From assembly GCA_036925085.1 (NCBI GenBank), contig JAUPFP010000019.1, positions 4,413,501-4,477,500 on the forward strand: a stretch of DNA of 64,000 nt, given 5' to 3'. The notes below the pieces were generated by a model. The model was given only the letters and a program-made list of their open reading frames with translations, was not told the DNA's origin and did not search any database. The DNA is from Brachycybe producta (lineage: Eukaryota > Arthropoda > Diplopoda > Playtdesmida > Andrognathidae). A program made the position numbers and the translations under genes. Positions 46,208-57,839 of this stretch are shown here, piece by piece (within the stretch, counting starts at the first letter, position 1; every line of letters starts with the position of its first letter).

Positions 46208-47990
46208 GTGTATGGTCAGAAGGTGCGGGACCGGTTTCACGTTGATAACCTGAAGCCGTACGTTCCCACATGTGGAGTTCGTGAGGAAGATGGGCTTGGT
46301 GGCTCTGAAACCTCTTCGGACTCCAGTGGAACCAGTGACGCTGAGTCGAGGACTGGTGGAAGTGACAGGATGGACGATGTCCAGCCCGGAACTTCCGGTC
46401 AGCCCTTCTTAGCTAATGAGTCTACCGACTCTGAGGCAGAGGAAGCACCTCAGCCCCGGTACAACCTCCGTCCGAGGAAACCGAAGGTTTTTGAGGTGGT
46501 TCAACCTTCCTCTGGTGCACCAGTGAACACCAGGAATTTACAAGGACTCTATTAGTCCTTGCCCTGGTGGGAGAGATCGGGCCGATCCCTGGAGTGGGAT
46601 GATGGCCAGATTAGAAGAAACAATCTGGGAGCCCAGGGACCCCTGGACGGGACACTGCCTGTCTGTCACGGACAGATGGCGGTCGACCGGGGAGAACTGG
46701 GTGGAGAAATCCGCACTTCTCAGTGGCAAACTAAAATTGACATCTGCAGGTGAGTTTTCTTCTCAGGATCTCTTCCCTGAGTCTTTGCATAGAGATTTGC
46801 ACTGTGTATCTGCCCCTAAAAAGGCAGATGACAGTGGAATCACTATGGTAACGGTAGTGGAGGCAGCTATTAGTGTTTTAGCCACCAAGCCGCCACCGTT
46901 ACCTGTTTTGCCGGTAGAATTAGCGGCTAAGCACCATCTTCTTTTTAGAAAAACTCATCATTGGATGCACAACGTTATAAAGTAAGTCCCCAAAGGGGAA
47001 TTTTCTTTTCCTGCCCTGTGGCAGTATTAATTTATTGTTATTTGGTGTGTCAAGCGGTCATTGACCACTTGAACACGTGGTTTTGGTGGAGGCGTCACCA
47101 TCATGGAATTGACGGAGATGGTACCACCAATGGGGCCGTGAATAACATGGCGTTTTACCGCCCAGGCGCCGTGGAACTTGTTAGAGACCAAGTTCTATGG
47201 AGTTTGAACGGTGAAATGGTGTTTTTACACGGTTCTGTCCATGAAACCACCGTGGAAGACGGTTTTCACTGTGGACCACGGTGTTCCAGCAGACAGAAAG
47301 TGGTTTTTCACAGTAAGAGTCCGTGTAAACCACTCCCCAAGCCATTGAAATAATGGTGCCGATTTTGGACGGGCCAAACAGCAGTTTGGCCGTTTCTGAC
47401 CGTGCGGTTCCCGTGAAGGACGGTTTTTACCGTGAGTCACAGGTTGTGCACGGCGGAAACGCGCAATACCACGGGTATTATTGCCTGGGAGAGCCACTCC
47501 CAGCCCGTTAGGTGCCATTGTTGCCGTCATTTGCCATGCGTTATGTGCTGGCATTTGGCAGTACAGACTATCCGGTGTTGCTGGTCGTCAACCCGGTAAG
47601 GAGACACTTTGCTATTTTGGATGTTGTGAGGACAGGAGCTGGACTAGTACGCCTAGCCCAGCTTGTGGCACCATACGTTCAGCGTCTCCTTGGCTGCGAC
47701 TTGGAAGGTATGGTTGGGAAATTAGTTACCCAACCACTGCGAGGGAGCGAGTCTGATCCCACGGCCGCCCTCGTGGACCTTCTGACAAGTCGGACATTAC
47801 GTCAGGATCCGCAACTTGACACCCTTGCTATCTATGTGTTTTGGCAGCAGGAGGTGTCAAGACTCAGGGGGACTGAGTTTGATCCCGGCTTCGGGTGGCG
47901 TAACACCCGGATGTGTTCATGGTGGATACATCGGTGGATGTCGGAGTGGATGGTGGCTCCGACGACTCCACCACCGGTGAACCCAGTCTG
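46208..47990 (+). pseudogene. region downstream of integrase in fossil 2, unknown product
   Basis: A first frame (46208-46555) has an acidic, serine-rich stretch followed by PQPRYNLRPRKPK. A later frame (47512-47991) starts with the LPSFAMRYVLAF-type block and includes PVLLVVNPVRRHFAILDVV, APYVQRLLGCDLEG and TLAIYVFWQQEVSRLRGTEF. The latter is conserved with fossil 1 and forms about 160 continuous codons here. No domain recognised. Between them lies AT-richer sequence and another stretch with the tacggt/accgtg motifs (47150-47450). Confidence 0.55.
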
Positions 47991-48070
47991 AAACTGTATC
48001 AGGTCACAGGAGCAATCCTTGCTGGCTCGACCTACCTGATCCCGGGGCGGATCAGGGAAGTGGAGAGGAT

Positions 48071-48405
48071 TGTCACAACCCAGTTTTGCTCCTTTGTGGA
48101 GCAAAACGAAAACTCTTGTGTCGTCTGTTTGGCTGCCAGCAAGGGTCACTGTCCTCCCCCAGGTGGAGCAGCCTGGGGGTGATATATAATGGTGATATCC
48201 ATTTATATCTGGACAGTGAAAGTGTACCCTTTATGCAGTGTGCATGTTTGTTTGTGCTCCATCAAATTCATCAGGTGGCCAAGATGGCCACCATTTTATC
48301 TTTTCTTGTGGAGGTGATTGGCCTCTCCTCCTGGCTGAATTAGCCAGGAGATTTATTCGTCTTTTCTACGTGAGTGTTTTTATTTGTTTAATAACCCCCC
48401 TCCCC
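48071..48405 (+). repeat. 3' LTR of fossil 2, 5' portion only
   Basis: Starts TGTCACAACCCAG and follows the family pattern (ccagcaagggtcactgtcc, gccaagatggccaccat). It stops in a C-run at the junction with an inverted LTR of fossil 3. Confidence 0.85.
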
Positions 48406-48692
48406 ATGGTACTCCCCAAATGATTGACACAACACAGTAAAGATTAAATAAAAGAATATATTTAATGCACTTACAGATATGCAGTGGTATTTACACATCT
48501 TGGCTGGTCCATTTAACCAGCCAAGAAACAATATACATAAAGAAGGCCAAAGCCACAAAAGAGATGAAGAATTGGAGGCCACCTTGGCCTCCAGCATCCA
48601 AGTATCCAGGCATGTAGTCCACAACACTGCCCAGAATAAATGGCCGGCCTGGCCATTTATACCTCCAGGCAACTCCACCTGGAGGGGGACAG
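48406..48692 (-). repeat. 3' LTR of fossil 3, downstream part
   Basis: On the minus strand it carries ccccctccaggtggag, tataaatggccaggcc (TATA region) and tttatttaatctttactgtg (polyadenylation region), then stops at the junction with fossil 2. The rest of this LTR continues at 51474 beyond the transposon. Confidence 0.75.
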
Positions 48693-51473
48693 TAGGGTGG
48701 TCCTTTGATATATATGGTAATTTTTAAATTCAAATATTTCATGTTCTGACCCCCCAGAATTGTTCTCCCAACCAAAAAAATAGTCTACATAAAAGTTTAT
48801 AAATTTTAATTGATATTTAGAGGTAGCTCAATGAATTCAAAGTTTTCGTAATAGCGTAATCATTACGTATTCTCCTAAAATTATATACCATTGTTTATCT
48901 AGTGTCACTAATATTGAAATAATTAGAATGAACTATTTTGTATACATAAGTTACAATTAAAACACAACAATGTAATTTATGCACATTTTATTAACATTGG
49001 ACCAAACAAGTAATGACTACAAAGTAGCTAATGTAGTCTTTTTGCAATCTGGATAACGACTAGAATGTTCTTTCACAACTTGAAGCAAATACTGTTTCTG
49101 ATCTTCATTTTTTGTTAATATTGGATTGTACTCTTTCATCAATGCCACACCTCTTTCAGCATTGTCATTCACAACTTGTAAATGTTTTATGATATCCTTA
49201 GCTTGCTTGTAGTCTTCTCGCAGATGCCATATCTTTGGATCATGTTCTAAGAACCTTTTGGAAATGCCAAGATGGTCAAATAAGTGTATTGAGTTCTTCG
49301 ATACAAAGTCTTCTATTCTCATATTAACGGAGCCACTGGCACTCATTTGGATTCTCTTCAGAGGCTGATCTGCACCTTCCGTTTCATAAAGATATTTTAG
49401 CATTGCCTGTTTTGATTTGATTGGCACACTGTCATCAAAAATGCCAATCCAACTAGTTCCTCACTTAAGTACCAAAGATGTCCCTCAAATTTCTTGCAAG
49501 TAACATTGGATATTGAAGGATTTATTTTTTTTATAATCTCTAAGCTTTTGCAGAAGCTGTAGATCATTGAAAGCTGCAGTAATGGGAAGTGGGGCAGTGA
49601 ACCAAGCCTTGATGTAGACATAAACAAGAAAGACACATATGTTGCATAGTCCTTTTTCTTCTCTTGCAGCGAGAGTAAACTGGTTACGAAACAGCCACAT
49701 TTTTAGTGAGTATATTGCTTTGGACATCCATCTTGCATGATGTACAGCCCCAGGGGCTAAAAATCGCACACCTCGTGGTGGTGTACCTCCCAGAAAGATA
49801 ATAGCTAATTCTAAACATTCTCTGTAATCATCTCTGATTTTAGTGTCAGTTTGTTGAAGCTGGTTAGTACAGAATTCAATGACATTGTTTTTTTCATCTT
49901 TCATCACAAGCTGTACCGTTTCACTGCTGTCTAAAGACATGTAAGATGACTGATCTATTTTAACCCAGAACTGCTTGAATCGCTTGAATATGGTTACATC
50001 AGGGCCAGACGAGGTACAACCCATGGCTTCATTAAATGCACTAGCAAGAACAAGTTCTAAGATATGGTAACGACATGCCAAGTACAGAAGTTCCTTCTGC
50101 AATTTCTGCTCTAACAGAATACAAGTTCCATTTCTGTGACCTGTGTTGCTAGATGTGGTATCGAAGCACATAGCTTTCACTTGATCGACAACATCCCATT
50201 CTTTAAGTAAATCTGCAACAGCAGTTGCCTGACACTCCCCAGTGCCTGCCTGCAACTTAGGCACACCTAGAAGCTGGTTAACACCTAAACCTGAAACAAT
50301 CACAGGAAGGCGATCCACTTTCTCATTTCCTGTTAGATCCAGAAGAAGTTTGCCATCCCAGTGTACAACGAGTGGTGTAGAAGTGTGGAATTCGTTTTTT
50401 AGTCTTAATGCCACTTTTTTACGTATGCTACCTCTCTGTCTTCTTATTGATGACCTATTGAGATTAAAATCTTTTATGTTGTGGCCAAGACCCTGAGCTG
50501 CTGCTGCCAAGAGAAATGTAGCTTTACGGTCACTCAACTTAGCTCTATCCAATGCCGATGCTACTGATGGCGTGACAATGTTTATATGTGCCCTCTTATT
50601 TTGTTTAGTTGGTGATTCTGATGTGGATTGTTTCCTTATTGTGACATTCTGATTTGGAACTACATTGTATTTGTTTCCACTACTACTAGCTTGATCATCA
50701 CTGTCACTGCTGAAATCTAAGACATTTCCCACAAACGCTTTTTGTTGGTTTTCACACTTCTGCTTAAATTCTTCGAATTTTCTTTTCCGTTTGTCAATCC
50801 TCAATTCCTTTCCAGCCAAAACTTTGTCAACTTGACCAAAGCATCCTCGCCGACCTTTTTCTCTCTGTGCAAGTAGAAAATCCTTGTCTTCTTGAATAGT
50901 AATCATTGTGAGGGCATCCTTATGAGCAATGTCAAATAAATTATCGAGGTCATCTTTAAACTGACTCTCATGACTTTGCTGAACAGCACTTTTCCTATTA
51001 CAATTTTTTTTCAGTTTGACCCACTTCTCATGAAGCTGTTCTGTCTTCTTAACACAGTCCTGTTCATGTCTTATGGGAATTCGGGCTTTTTCCCAAAATA
51101 CTGCAGCTTCTTTTACAGCACTACGGGAACTTTCACGGATTGTCTTTTTTAAGGTTCGGTGGTGATAAAAAAATACACTGAGCACTTGTTTATTAGAGTG
51201 TAACTTGGATCCCTTGATAGAGGTCTCTTCTGACCCAATAAGCCACAAAGTATTGGTCTTTCTGGTTGCAGTAGCCATAACTATTAATTTTTCACTTTAC
51301 CTGCAATAATAGAGAAAAATCTTAAAAAAGAAAGAATTTCATATTCATTGAGCTACCCCTAAATATTGCTTGACTGTAATATAACTTTGCATAACATAAT
51401 TTTATACATAGTAGAGCAACATGAGAGGGTCAGACAAAGACTTTTAAAAACTTAAAAAATAAGGACCACCCTA
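48693..51473 (-). mobile_element. cut-and-paste DNA transposon with 9-bp target duplication
   Basis: A 2781-bp element with short terminal inverted repeats (TAGGGTGGTCCTT at both ends, then a diverged T-rich stretch and a shared TCTGACCC block at about 50 bp inside). It is flanked by GGGGGACAG at 48684-48692 and 51474-51482. Removing the element and one duplication restores an LTR matching the region near 56640, so the borders are secure. It encodes one transposase on the minus strand. A 9-bp duplication is typical of Mutator-like elements; hAT makes 8 bp. The superfamily is not certain. Confidence 0.88.
49017..51278 (-). pseudogene. transposase-like gene of the 2.8-kb transposon, nearly intact
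   Basis: The main frame (51278-49485) encodes 597 residues starting MATATRKTN. An N-terminal third with a basic coiled region and acidic patch (DFSSDSDDQ) precedes a catalytic region containing VVHWDGKLLLDL, MCFDTTSSNTGHRNG and CRYHILELVL. These resemble the aspartates and the C-x2-H element of RNase H-fold transposases. PPRGVRFLAPGAVHHARWMS lies further on. The same frame resumes at 49427-49017 (VPIKSKQAMLKYLYE..., ending KKTTLATL). Between them, the family-like sequence EGHLWYLSEELVGLAF is in another frame, so two compensating frameshifts lie near A/T homopolymers (about 49520 and 49437). Related uncharacterised proteins are widespread in aphids and Hydra, as far as I recall. The product is probably a transposase; no superfamily domain was recognised. 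Confidence 0.75.
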
Positions 51474-52430
51474 GGGGGACAGTGGTCACATCTGACCTCT
51501 CACACATTGCATCCATTGGTGAGAGGGCTGCCTCCTCCAATATGACCACGGCCTCCAAAGACATTGGATCGGCGGGAAGAACTCCGTGGGATCCCGTACT
51601 TGACGGTTTACCCACGGAGGTCGAACTACTCCCGTCAGAATCCGAAGAGCCCTCTGAAGAGGAGTCATGACTCCGCCACTGCTTTGAGGCATCAACCACC
51701 GAATCAACGGTGGTTTCGACCTCCATCTCGTGTTTATGATTAAGGATGCTCCCAAGGAGACGTACTCACTGTCCTCGACCACCCTAGACCAGTCTAGGAG
51801 GTCTCGAACAGCCGGAGACCCAGGTTCCAGGGTACTAGTGGTTACCACACCGGTAGCCGCTTTTTCACCATCTACACCCGCTTCTGCAGTCTCTCCAACC
51901 GGAGAAACTACCGCCGCCACTGACTGAACGGTGGTAGCAGCCATTTCTCTGGTGGGGGACTGCAGGTATCTGCCCCAGAAGGCTTCGACACCGGTCGGAG
52001 TCGACTGGGCAGACTCCGGACTTTCCACGGCCTCTGACGCCGGGAATCAACTGATTTCACGGTAGCGTCAGCCGTTTTCAGCCTGCCAGATGATGGGAGC
52101 TCTCCGATCCCGACTCCAACAGCCTTGCATCCCCAGAATGCAGCGGGCTGAGGGAGGGGGACCCGTTGGCCACTCCCGCCGTCTGTCTCCTTCTCCTTCT
52201 CTGTGGCGGACCTGGACAAAAGGGAACAAACCGTTAAAAACATGTTTTTACCGTGGAAAAGTGAATTCCACGTGTTTTCAACGTGAGAATTCCCGTTCTC
52301 ACCGTCCAAAGTCGGTAATTCACGGTCAAAACCGTGTTTTACCGCCTTCGTACGGTGAAAACTACTTTTCTCCCTTTCGGAAAGGGAGCGGACGCAATCC
52401 TTCTTTCACTAGAGGTTGCCCACCGGTATC
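51474..52430 (-). other. upstream part of 3' LTR and 3' region of fossil 3
   Basis: The first part resumes the LTR (gtggtcacatctgacctctc, comparable to aggtcacctctcaccc near 56650). Beyond it lies a GC-rich stretch with accgtg/cacggt motifs (52200-52380). A minus-strand frame at 51486-52028 is not clearly real. Confidence 0.5.
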
Positions 52431-52438
52431 AATCGGTA

Positions 52439-54978
52439 TCAATGTTCGACCAGAGAGGTTTCACCCAACTCTGTAAAGTCGAATGCGTAATGATCCTGGC
52501 ATGCCAGCAGGTGCACAGCTTGAGCCGTGGCTACACGCTCTCCTGTTTTCAGGGCAATAGGTGCATTCCCCACATTGTCAAGCCAGATATCATACGTGCC
52601 AAGCCGGTTAGCTGCAGCGATACCTGTCACTGCTAACACACCACGTCCACCCAAGGCTTTCCGGTGCGGCTCCACGAGAAGCAGCTGGCAAGGGCCGGCA
52701 TGCTCTACCGTCACAGATATGACACGTCGTATGTGGGCTGGCAGCCAGACATTCTCTCTCAGTCGCAAAGAACAAACTTCTCCGTGCCAAATAGAGGTTC
52801 TGGTCTCGGGCAGCTCTGGTGAAACAATGTTCATCCACCGATCAACCTTCTCGAGTGCAGGCGGAACCACTGGGAGTTGCCGTCCCGGAGGCAAAGCCCC
52901 TGGTATCGGCGGTGGAGTTGCTTTCACCTCCCTAGGTTCCCCAAGCGCTCGATAAGTGAATGCGGCTTGGAGGGCATCTGGATGTGCAGTCCAGACATCC
53001 TCCCGGAAGTAGATCTTCCGGTGCACGATATCTACCATCAAGCCGAAGCGTGAGGCGTGATCAATGCCCAACAACGCTACGCCCTCTCCTTTCACCAAAA
53101 GGAGAGGCACCTTGATGGTTTTCTTGTAGATGGTCAATCCCACGTTTGCGACCCCTACTACCTCGATGGAGTGCCCAGCCATTCCAAGAAGGAATGAAGG
53201 AACCGCCAGTTCCTCTATAGGCAACTCCATCACTCGTGCCACCACAATGCTTAGGACCGACATGTCGGCCCCGGTGTCTATGATCATCTCCAAGAGACGA
53301 TCGCCTATCGACACCCACACCTGTGGTGAACCTACGTCGTAGGCCCGGCTCTGAAGCTCAGGAATGGGAACCCGTGGGTTCCCACCATCGACCTTCTGCA
53401 CCCCGTCCACCTTACCGTCCACACCGGATGGTAATCCCAGATGTGCAGAAGGCTGGGACACTGTCTCAGAAACCAGAGACTTCCCAGGCACAGTAGGAGG
53501 TATGGGGGCACCAACTCCTCTCGCCTGCTCGATGACGGCACGATCCAGCACCACCACTAGGCATGTAGGGTGAGGGGGCAAACCAGTGATCCAGCTGACT
53601 GCACACGGCCTCCAATGTGGAGCATGGCGATGGAAATACCCACTGGGTAATTTCCGGGTCCGCAGACCTCGCCAGAGGCACCCCTGCCTTATGCAGGACA
53701 TCCACATACTTGGAGACCGCCCGAAGGTACGTCCCTTGTTCAGAACTCTGGCCATGACAGGCACCTGAGTTTTGAAGCTTAACCGGGCGCCCACCACTCA
53801 GTTCGGTGGTGACCGGCGGCGGAAGTAGAGTCGGTAGTAGAACTGGCCATCATGAACAGTAGCCAGGTACTTCCGACCCTCCAGCCACACTGGCGCTAAG
53901 CCAGCGGTTGGCTGGAGCTTCTGACTTTCGCCAGGCATCACTCTGGCAACCTGTCATTTGACCGAAGCCTTCGGACAATTGTTCTTCAGGTGACCCATCT
54001 GTTTACACCCGTAGCAAGGACCTAGTCGCCGGAGTGAGTCTCCTGTATGGTCCGCACTTTGAGGCATTGCTGCCAGCTGACCTCCACCGGAGCCTTGGCC
54101 CCTGCTTTGTCTGACTTGGACGGTGCAGTAGCCTTCGCACCCGTGTGGCTCGAAGATGAAGCCTTGGCAGAGCTCCCAGAGCTAGCCGTGGTTCCGGAGG
54201 ACTGGGCGCTAGCCCTGTCCTGAGGAACCCCTCTAGTATGGTTAGGTAATTTTCCTGTCAGAAGCAAATTGGCTTCAACCAGCCGTACCTTTCTGGCATA
54301 TGCTTCTACCGTACCGGCCTTACAACTGACCAGTTGATCAGTGATAGCCGTCAGTAGTTTCCGTTTAAAAAGGAATGAGCCGACAGCTCTCATCTTCGCC
54401 CGGAGACACTCGGTCGGACAGTTCCAAGAACCGCCAGTAGAATGCCTGCACAGACTCGGTAGCCCCCTGTTTCATCGATTCGAATTCGCCGAAACAGAGG
54501 TGAGCCTGGTTACTTGTGCTGAAGCGGCTACGCATAGCGTCCTTCAGCTCAGTCCAGGTCAGGTCTGGAAGAGTTTCCACCAAAGTGGCATAATATTCTT
54601 CTGCCGGACCGTCCAGCAGAAATGTAAAGAAACTGCATCGGGACTCGTCCGTCCTGCGCTGAGCTCGGGCTTTCGCTTCGAACTTGCGGAGAAAAGGCGC
54701 CAAGTCCTCTCTGCCGTCGTAAAGAGCAAAAGAGTGGACCGGGTTAAAGAACCCGAACGCCTGAACCTCCGCAGGAACCGTGTTAGCGGGTGTCCAAGTA
54801 GCGGCTGCCTGCTCCGGTTCCCCGAAACATCAGACTCGGACTCAACTTCCGAGGGTATCACCAGGTGAACTCTCGGCTGCTGTCCGGGTGCGGGAGGAAC
54901 TCCCCGGCCCATCCCCCTAGGAGATGGCTTGGGCGCTTCCCGCGGAGGTACCAGCCTGGCTTGCACCGGTGGTGCCAT
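52439..54978 (-). pseudogene. gag and protease regions of fossil 3
   Basis: Gag (54022-54978): FEAKARAQRRTDESRCSFFT, AFYWRFLELSDRVSPGEDES and a serine/alanine-rich basic tail. The protease region (52439-53797, 452 codons) has DTGADMSVLS near residue 175 and MVDIVHRKIYFREDVWTAHP further on. It then reads YDIWLDNVGNAPIALKTGE, like the start of pol in fossils 1 and 2. Order and content match fossil 2. Broken overall, although the protease frame is long. Confidence 0.82.
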
Positions 54979-55559
54979 GCGCCTTCATGCATGGGCGACA
55001 GTGAAAACCGAGGATCCACCCTCGGCTCAATCGCCGACCAGGACAGCTGTCCTTCCAACCGAAGGACATCTATCCCGTAAGCAATCTCTATGAGTTGCTG
55101 CTCGGACAGCCCGGCCAAAAAGGCCTGGCCCTCATGCAGTCTCATGCTGGATTTCCACCATGTCCCGATGGAGTTGACCGCCATGTCCAACCGGATGGCC
55201 GGCAGTGGAAACTTGGACATTCGGCCGTGGCCGATCGTCCTCCCCAAGGAGATCACCATCGGATCCACTGTCTTCTAACGTGTATTCTCCTGGAAGAATG
55301 TCACTGCGGCGTTTCCGCACCGTGACCTATTCATCCGGGAAATCCCCGTCTACGCTACCGCCGTGTCCGCCTGTCTCCAGGGGGACTCTGCCTTTCGCCC
55401 AAGGGGACGGTCGACTACGCACCTGCGTAACTCCAAACCCTTGTCTGCTCCAATTTCCCGACCTTCCGTCGGTACTCTTGGAGTTGGCTCCATTTTTCAC
55501 CGTAAATAAACGGTAAAATCCGGACAAAACCACCAGGTAGCGGATTTCCACCGACGAAA

Positions 55560-56041
55560 ACGGTGATCTCACAAACAAAAGTCTGTAAGCGACCGTAACG
55601 AACGGATGGGACCATGCGAAACCGCGGTATCACGAACAAACGTCCGTGTCCCATGGTGAGGAATGGTCAGAGTTTGACCCTACAGGTTTCTACCGTGGTA
55701 TATAGGACAAAAGTCCATCTCCCACGGTGTACTTCTCGGTAAACAACCTTCTTACCACTTTCGACCACGATGCCACGGACAAAGTCCGTACCCCACGGTG
55801 TACTTATGGTAAAACACCGCACACCACCAGAAACCACGGTACAACAGACCGTAGTCCGCTCCCCACGGTAAATCACAGTAAAAATACGGTAAAACAGTGA
55901 CTTCTGCCGCTGTCCCACGGTTTAAAGTCCGCGCCCAGCTGCGTACTCGCACTGTGCGGTGATTCGGCCGACTAAACGGTCGAATCCACGGTAATTAACC
56001 GTGCGAGAGATGGGGTACAGGTACCCGGCGTCTCCACCAAT
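55560..56041 (-). repeat. hairpin-repeat leader of fossil 3
   Basis: On the minus strand, units such as tacggactttgtccgtgg, cacggacgtttgttcgtg and cttacagacttttgtttgtg recur between the primer site and gag, like fossils 1 and 2. Confidence 0.78.
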
Positions 56042-56800
56042 TGTAACATCCCGCCGGACTGTTACAATACACGGTAAACAAAAACCTGAAAAACGCTTTG
56101 ACTTACCGGTGACCAAGCTCCGACGACGGGGACGGGACCGTACCCGCAGCTGCCTCTCCTCACGGTGCACCCCTTGGGTGGTGCCGGCGCGGAGCTTCCT
56201 CGATGGTGACACACCACCTCGCCGAGAATATCGCGGTGAACCTCCGGTTTCACCGCGAGCCGACACGATTTACCAGCCGAAAGAGGTCGAAATAGACGGT
56301 GGAGTTTCCCCAAACCGGAAACCCACCCTCCCGCGGTAAACCCCCAAATAAAGACACGACACAAGTATAAATAAAAGATGATAAAGTGTGTTTATTTACA
56401 CTTACGACGAACGGTGAAAGATATATACAGTATGGCTGGTCCGTGCGACCAGCCAGATATCCGTTATACAAAAACAAAGGCCAACTGGCCAAGGCACAAA
56501 AGGAAAGACCACACGCCGGACAGTGGAGATCACCCTGACCTCCACCCACAGGTCTGGTCACATCCACAGCCTACAACCAACTGCCCAGATCCTGTGGCTG
56601 ACCAGACCACAGGAAACCTCCAGGCAGCTCCACCTGGAGGGGACAGAGGTCACCTCTCACCCATAGACTCCATGGTGAGAGGTCTGCTGGCACCAAAATG
56701 GCGTCCGTCCTAACAGCCTACTGTAGCTGTCAGGCAGACCACCATAGAGAATTCGTCTGCTCAATCAAAAAATTAAAATTGAGCAGACCAGGTTACCACA
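56042..56800 (-). repeat. 5' LTR of fossil 3
   Basis: Minus-strand LTR from TGTGGTAACCTGG (56800) to GATGTTACA (56042). It contains ctccaggtggagctgcctgg, tatatctttcaccg and a region with ataaacacactttatcatc. The following attggtggagacgcc is the primer-site-like sequence. Confidence 0.82.
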
Positions 56801-56809
56801 ACTTGTACA

Positions 56810-57222
56810 GAGGGAACTGTTGCAATGTTGCTATCTGTAAAAACAATGCCATTTTCTTAAAGTACGTGTTTTTTTTTAATTCTGCCAAAATATCACTAAA
56901 ATTTTTAGTGTTACTTTCGATTATTGCAAAATTGTATTTTCTTATTGTATATTGTTGAAATGAATAAAATGAATGACTATTACTAACCTGTTTTTTCAAC
57001 ATTTTTGGTTTTTCATTCATCAAAGCATCTTCAAAATCTTCATTTGAAAAGTGTTTACTACAAATTCTGACATTTTCCTGATTAACTTTATCTCTTCTGT
57101 ACATTTTTGGATCCACTGCTTCCTAATTTTCGGATCTTTAGGAAAGTGGAAAAAACTAACGCTCTCCTAATGATTTTTCTACTATAATATTGTTTTGGCA
57201 GATAGCAACACTGCAACAGTTT
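56810..57222 (-). pseudogene. decayed THAP-domain fragment
   Basis: The minus strand encodes CCSVAICQNN (first zinc ligands), VFSTF, PKDPKIRKQWIQKC and then ENVRICSKHFSNEDFEDALM with KPKMLKKQ. This is the C2CH order of a THAP zinc finger, spread over shifting frames with at least three frameshifts. KKQ is followed by gttagt, a possible splice donor at about 56996. A second, inverted copy of the start (NCCNVAICKNN on the plus strand) lies at 56818-56850, so the segment is bounded by an inverted repeat of about 35 bp. THAP domains occur in P-element and Kolobok transposases and in host regulators; I cannot tell which this was. Confidence 0.68.
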
Positions 57223-57620
57223 TGTGACACCACCCGCACATGTGTCGGGCATACACATGTGTGATATTATCACTTACCAGAACTTCTTCATCTTGGCCCC
57301 CCTTGTGCCCAGGTGGCCCTAAACAGGTGTCGCAAAAGAAAAGGGTTTCACCGCCAGCAACATATGTAATCATTTATATAGAGAAAATTGCCTTTTCCTC
57401 AGTGCTGGTGACACGAGATAACTTAAGATGGATTCCCCGAATATATTTATATAATTCTGGGAAAAAAGTTCTAAATCAAAAAAATATTTTGGGACCAGAG
57501 ATTGCCATTTGTGAGTCTCATCTGTTTGCGACCCCTGGTCACGAGTGGCCCTTCCCAAGGACCAGAATGATAAAACTGGCATGCGAGGTACCCTCGGGAG
57601 GATAGAAGGCAAGAAGTGCG
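57223..57620 (+). repeat. LTR-like fragment related to the LTRs of fossil 4
   Basis: Begins TGTGACACCACCCGCACATG and resembles the start of the fossil 4 LTR (TGTGACACCACCCACACATG), then diverges. The end is not clear. Confidence 0.45.
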
Positions 57621-57839
57621 GAAAAGTGAGTTTTTCTTCCTCAGCAGTTTAGTAATTCAAAATGTGTAATATTCTAAGTCTGAAGTAGTTTTTGGGACAC
57701 TTCAAATATGCGAGAGTAATTATGGGCATCTGGAGGCATTGTGAGCTTAGTGTATCGCCCAAAACAATGCAATTCAATGTAAAAATGTATTGCCGAAAAC
57801 TATGCCTATCTCCATGATAGGAAATACATTGTTATAATG

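Larger units (their letters stand above)
39780..48405 (+). mobile_element. Ty3/Gypsy-type LTR retrotransposon fossil 2
   Basis: A plus-strand relative of fossil 1. Only the last 85 bp or so of the 5' LTR are seen (ending GGGTCGTTACA at 39865), followed by the same attggtggaggc primer-site start. The hairpin-repeat leader (39866-40620), a gag region with a CCHC knuckle (41000-42260), pol (42480-45950), a downstream region (46208-47990) and the beginning of a 3' LTR (48071-48405) follow. Purine-rich gaagtggagaggat precedes the 3' LTR. It is broken, with on the order of ten lesions. Age cannot be read from its LTRs; it is roughly 85-90 percent similar to fossil 1 in pol by eye. Confidence 0.88.
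48406..56800 (-). mobile_element. Ty3/Gypsy-type LTR retrotransposon fossil 3
   Basis: A minus-strand relative. The 5' LTR (56042-56800) begins TGTGGTAACC and ends GATGTTACA, followed by the primer-site-like attggtggagacgcc. Then come a hairpin-repeat leader, gag (54022-54978) and a protease region (52439-53797) with DTGADMSVLS. Polymerase and integrase segments are not recognised. The 3' LTR lies at about 48406-48692 and 51474-51550, split by a DNA transposon. Broken; it looks like a non-autonomous derivative. Confidence 0.82.

Noticed and set aside
49017-51278. Host gene interpretation of the 597-codon frame
   Set aside because: It lies inside an element with inverted ends and a perfect 9-bp target duplication that splits an LTR, so it belongs to a transposon.
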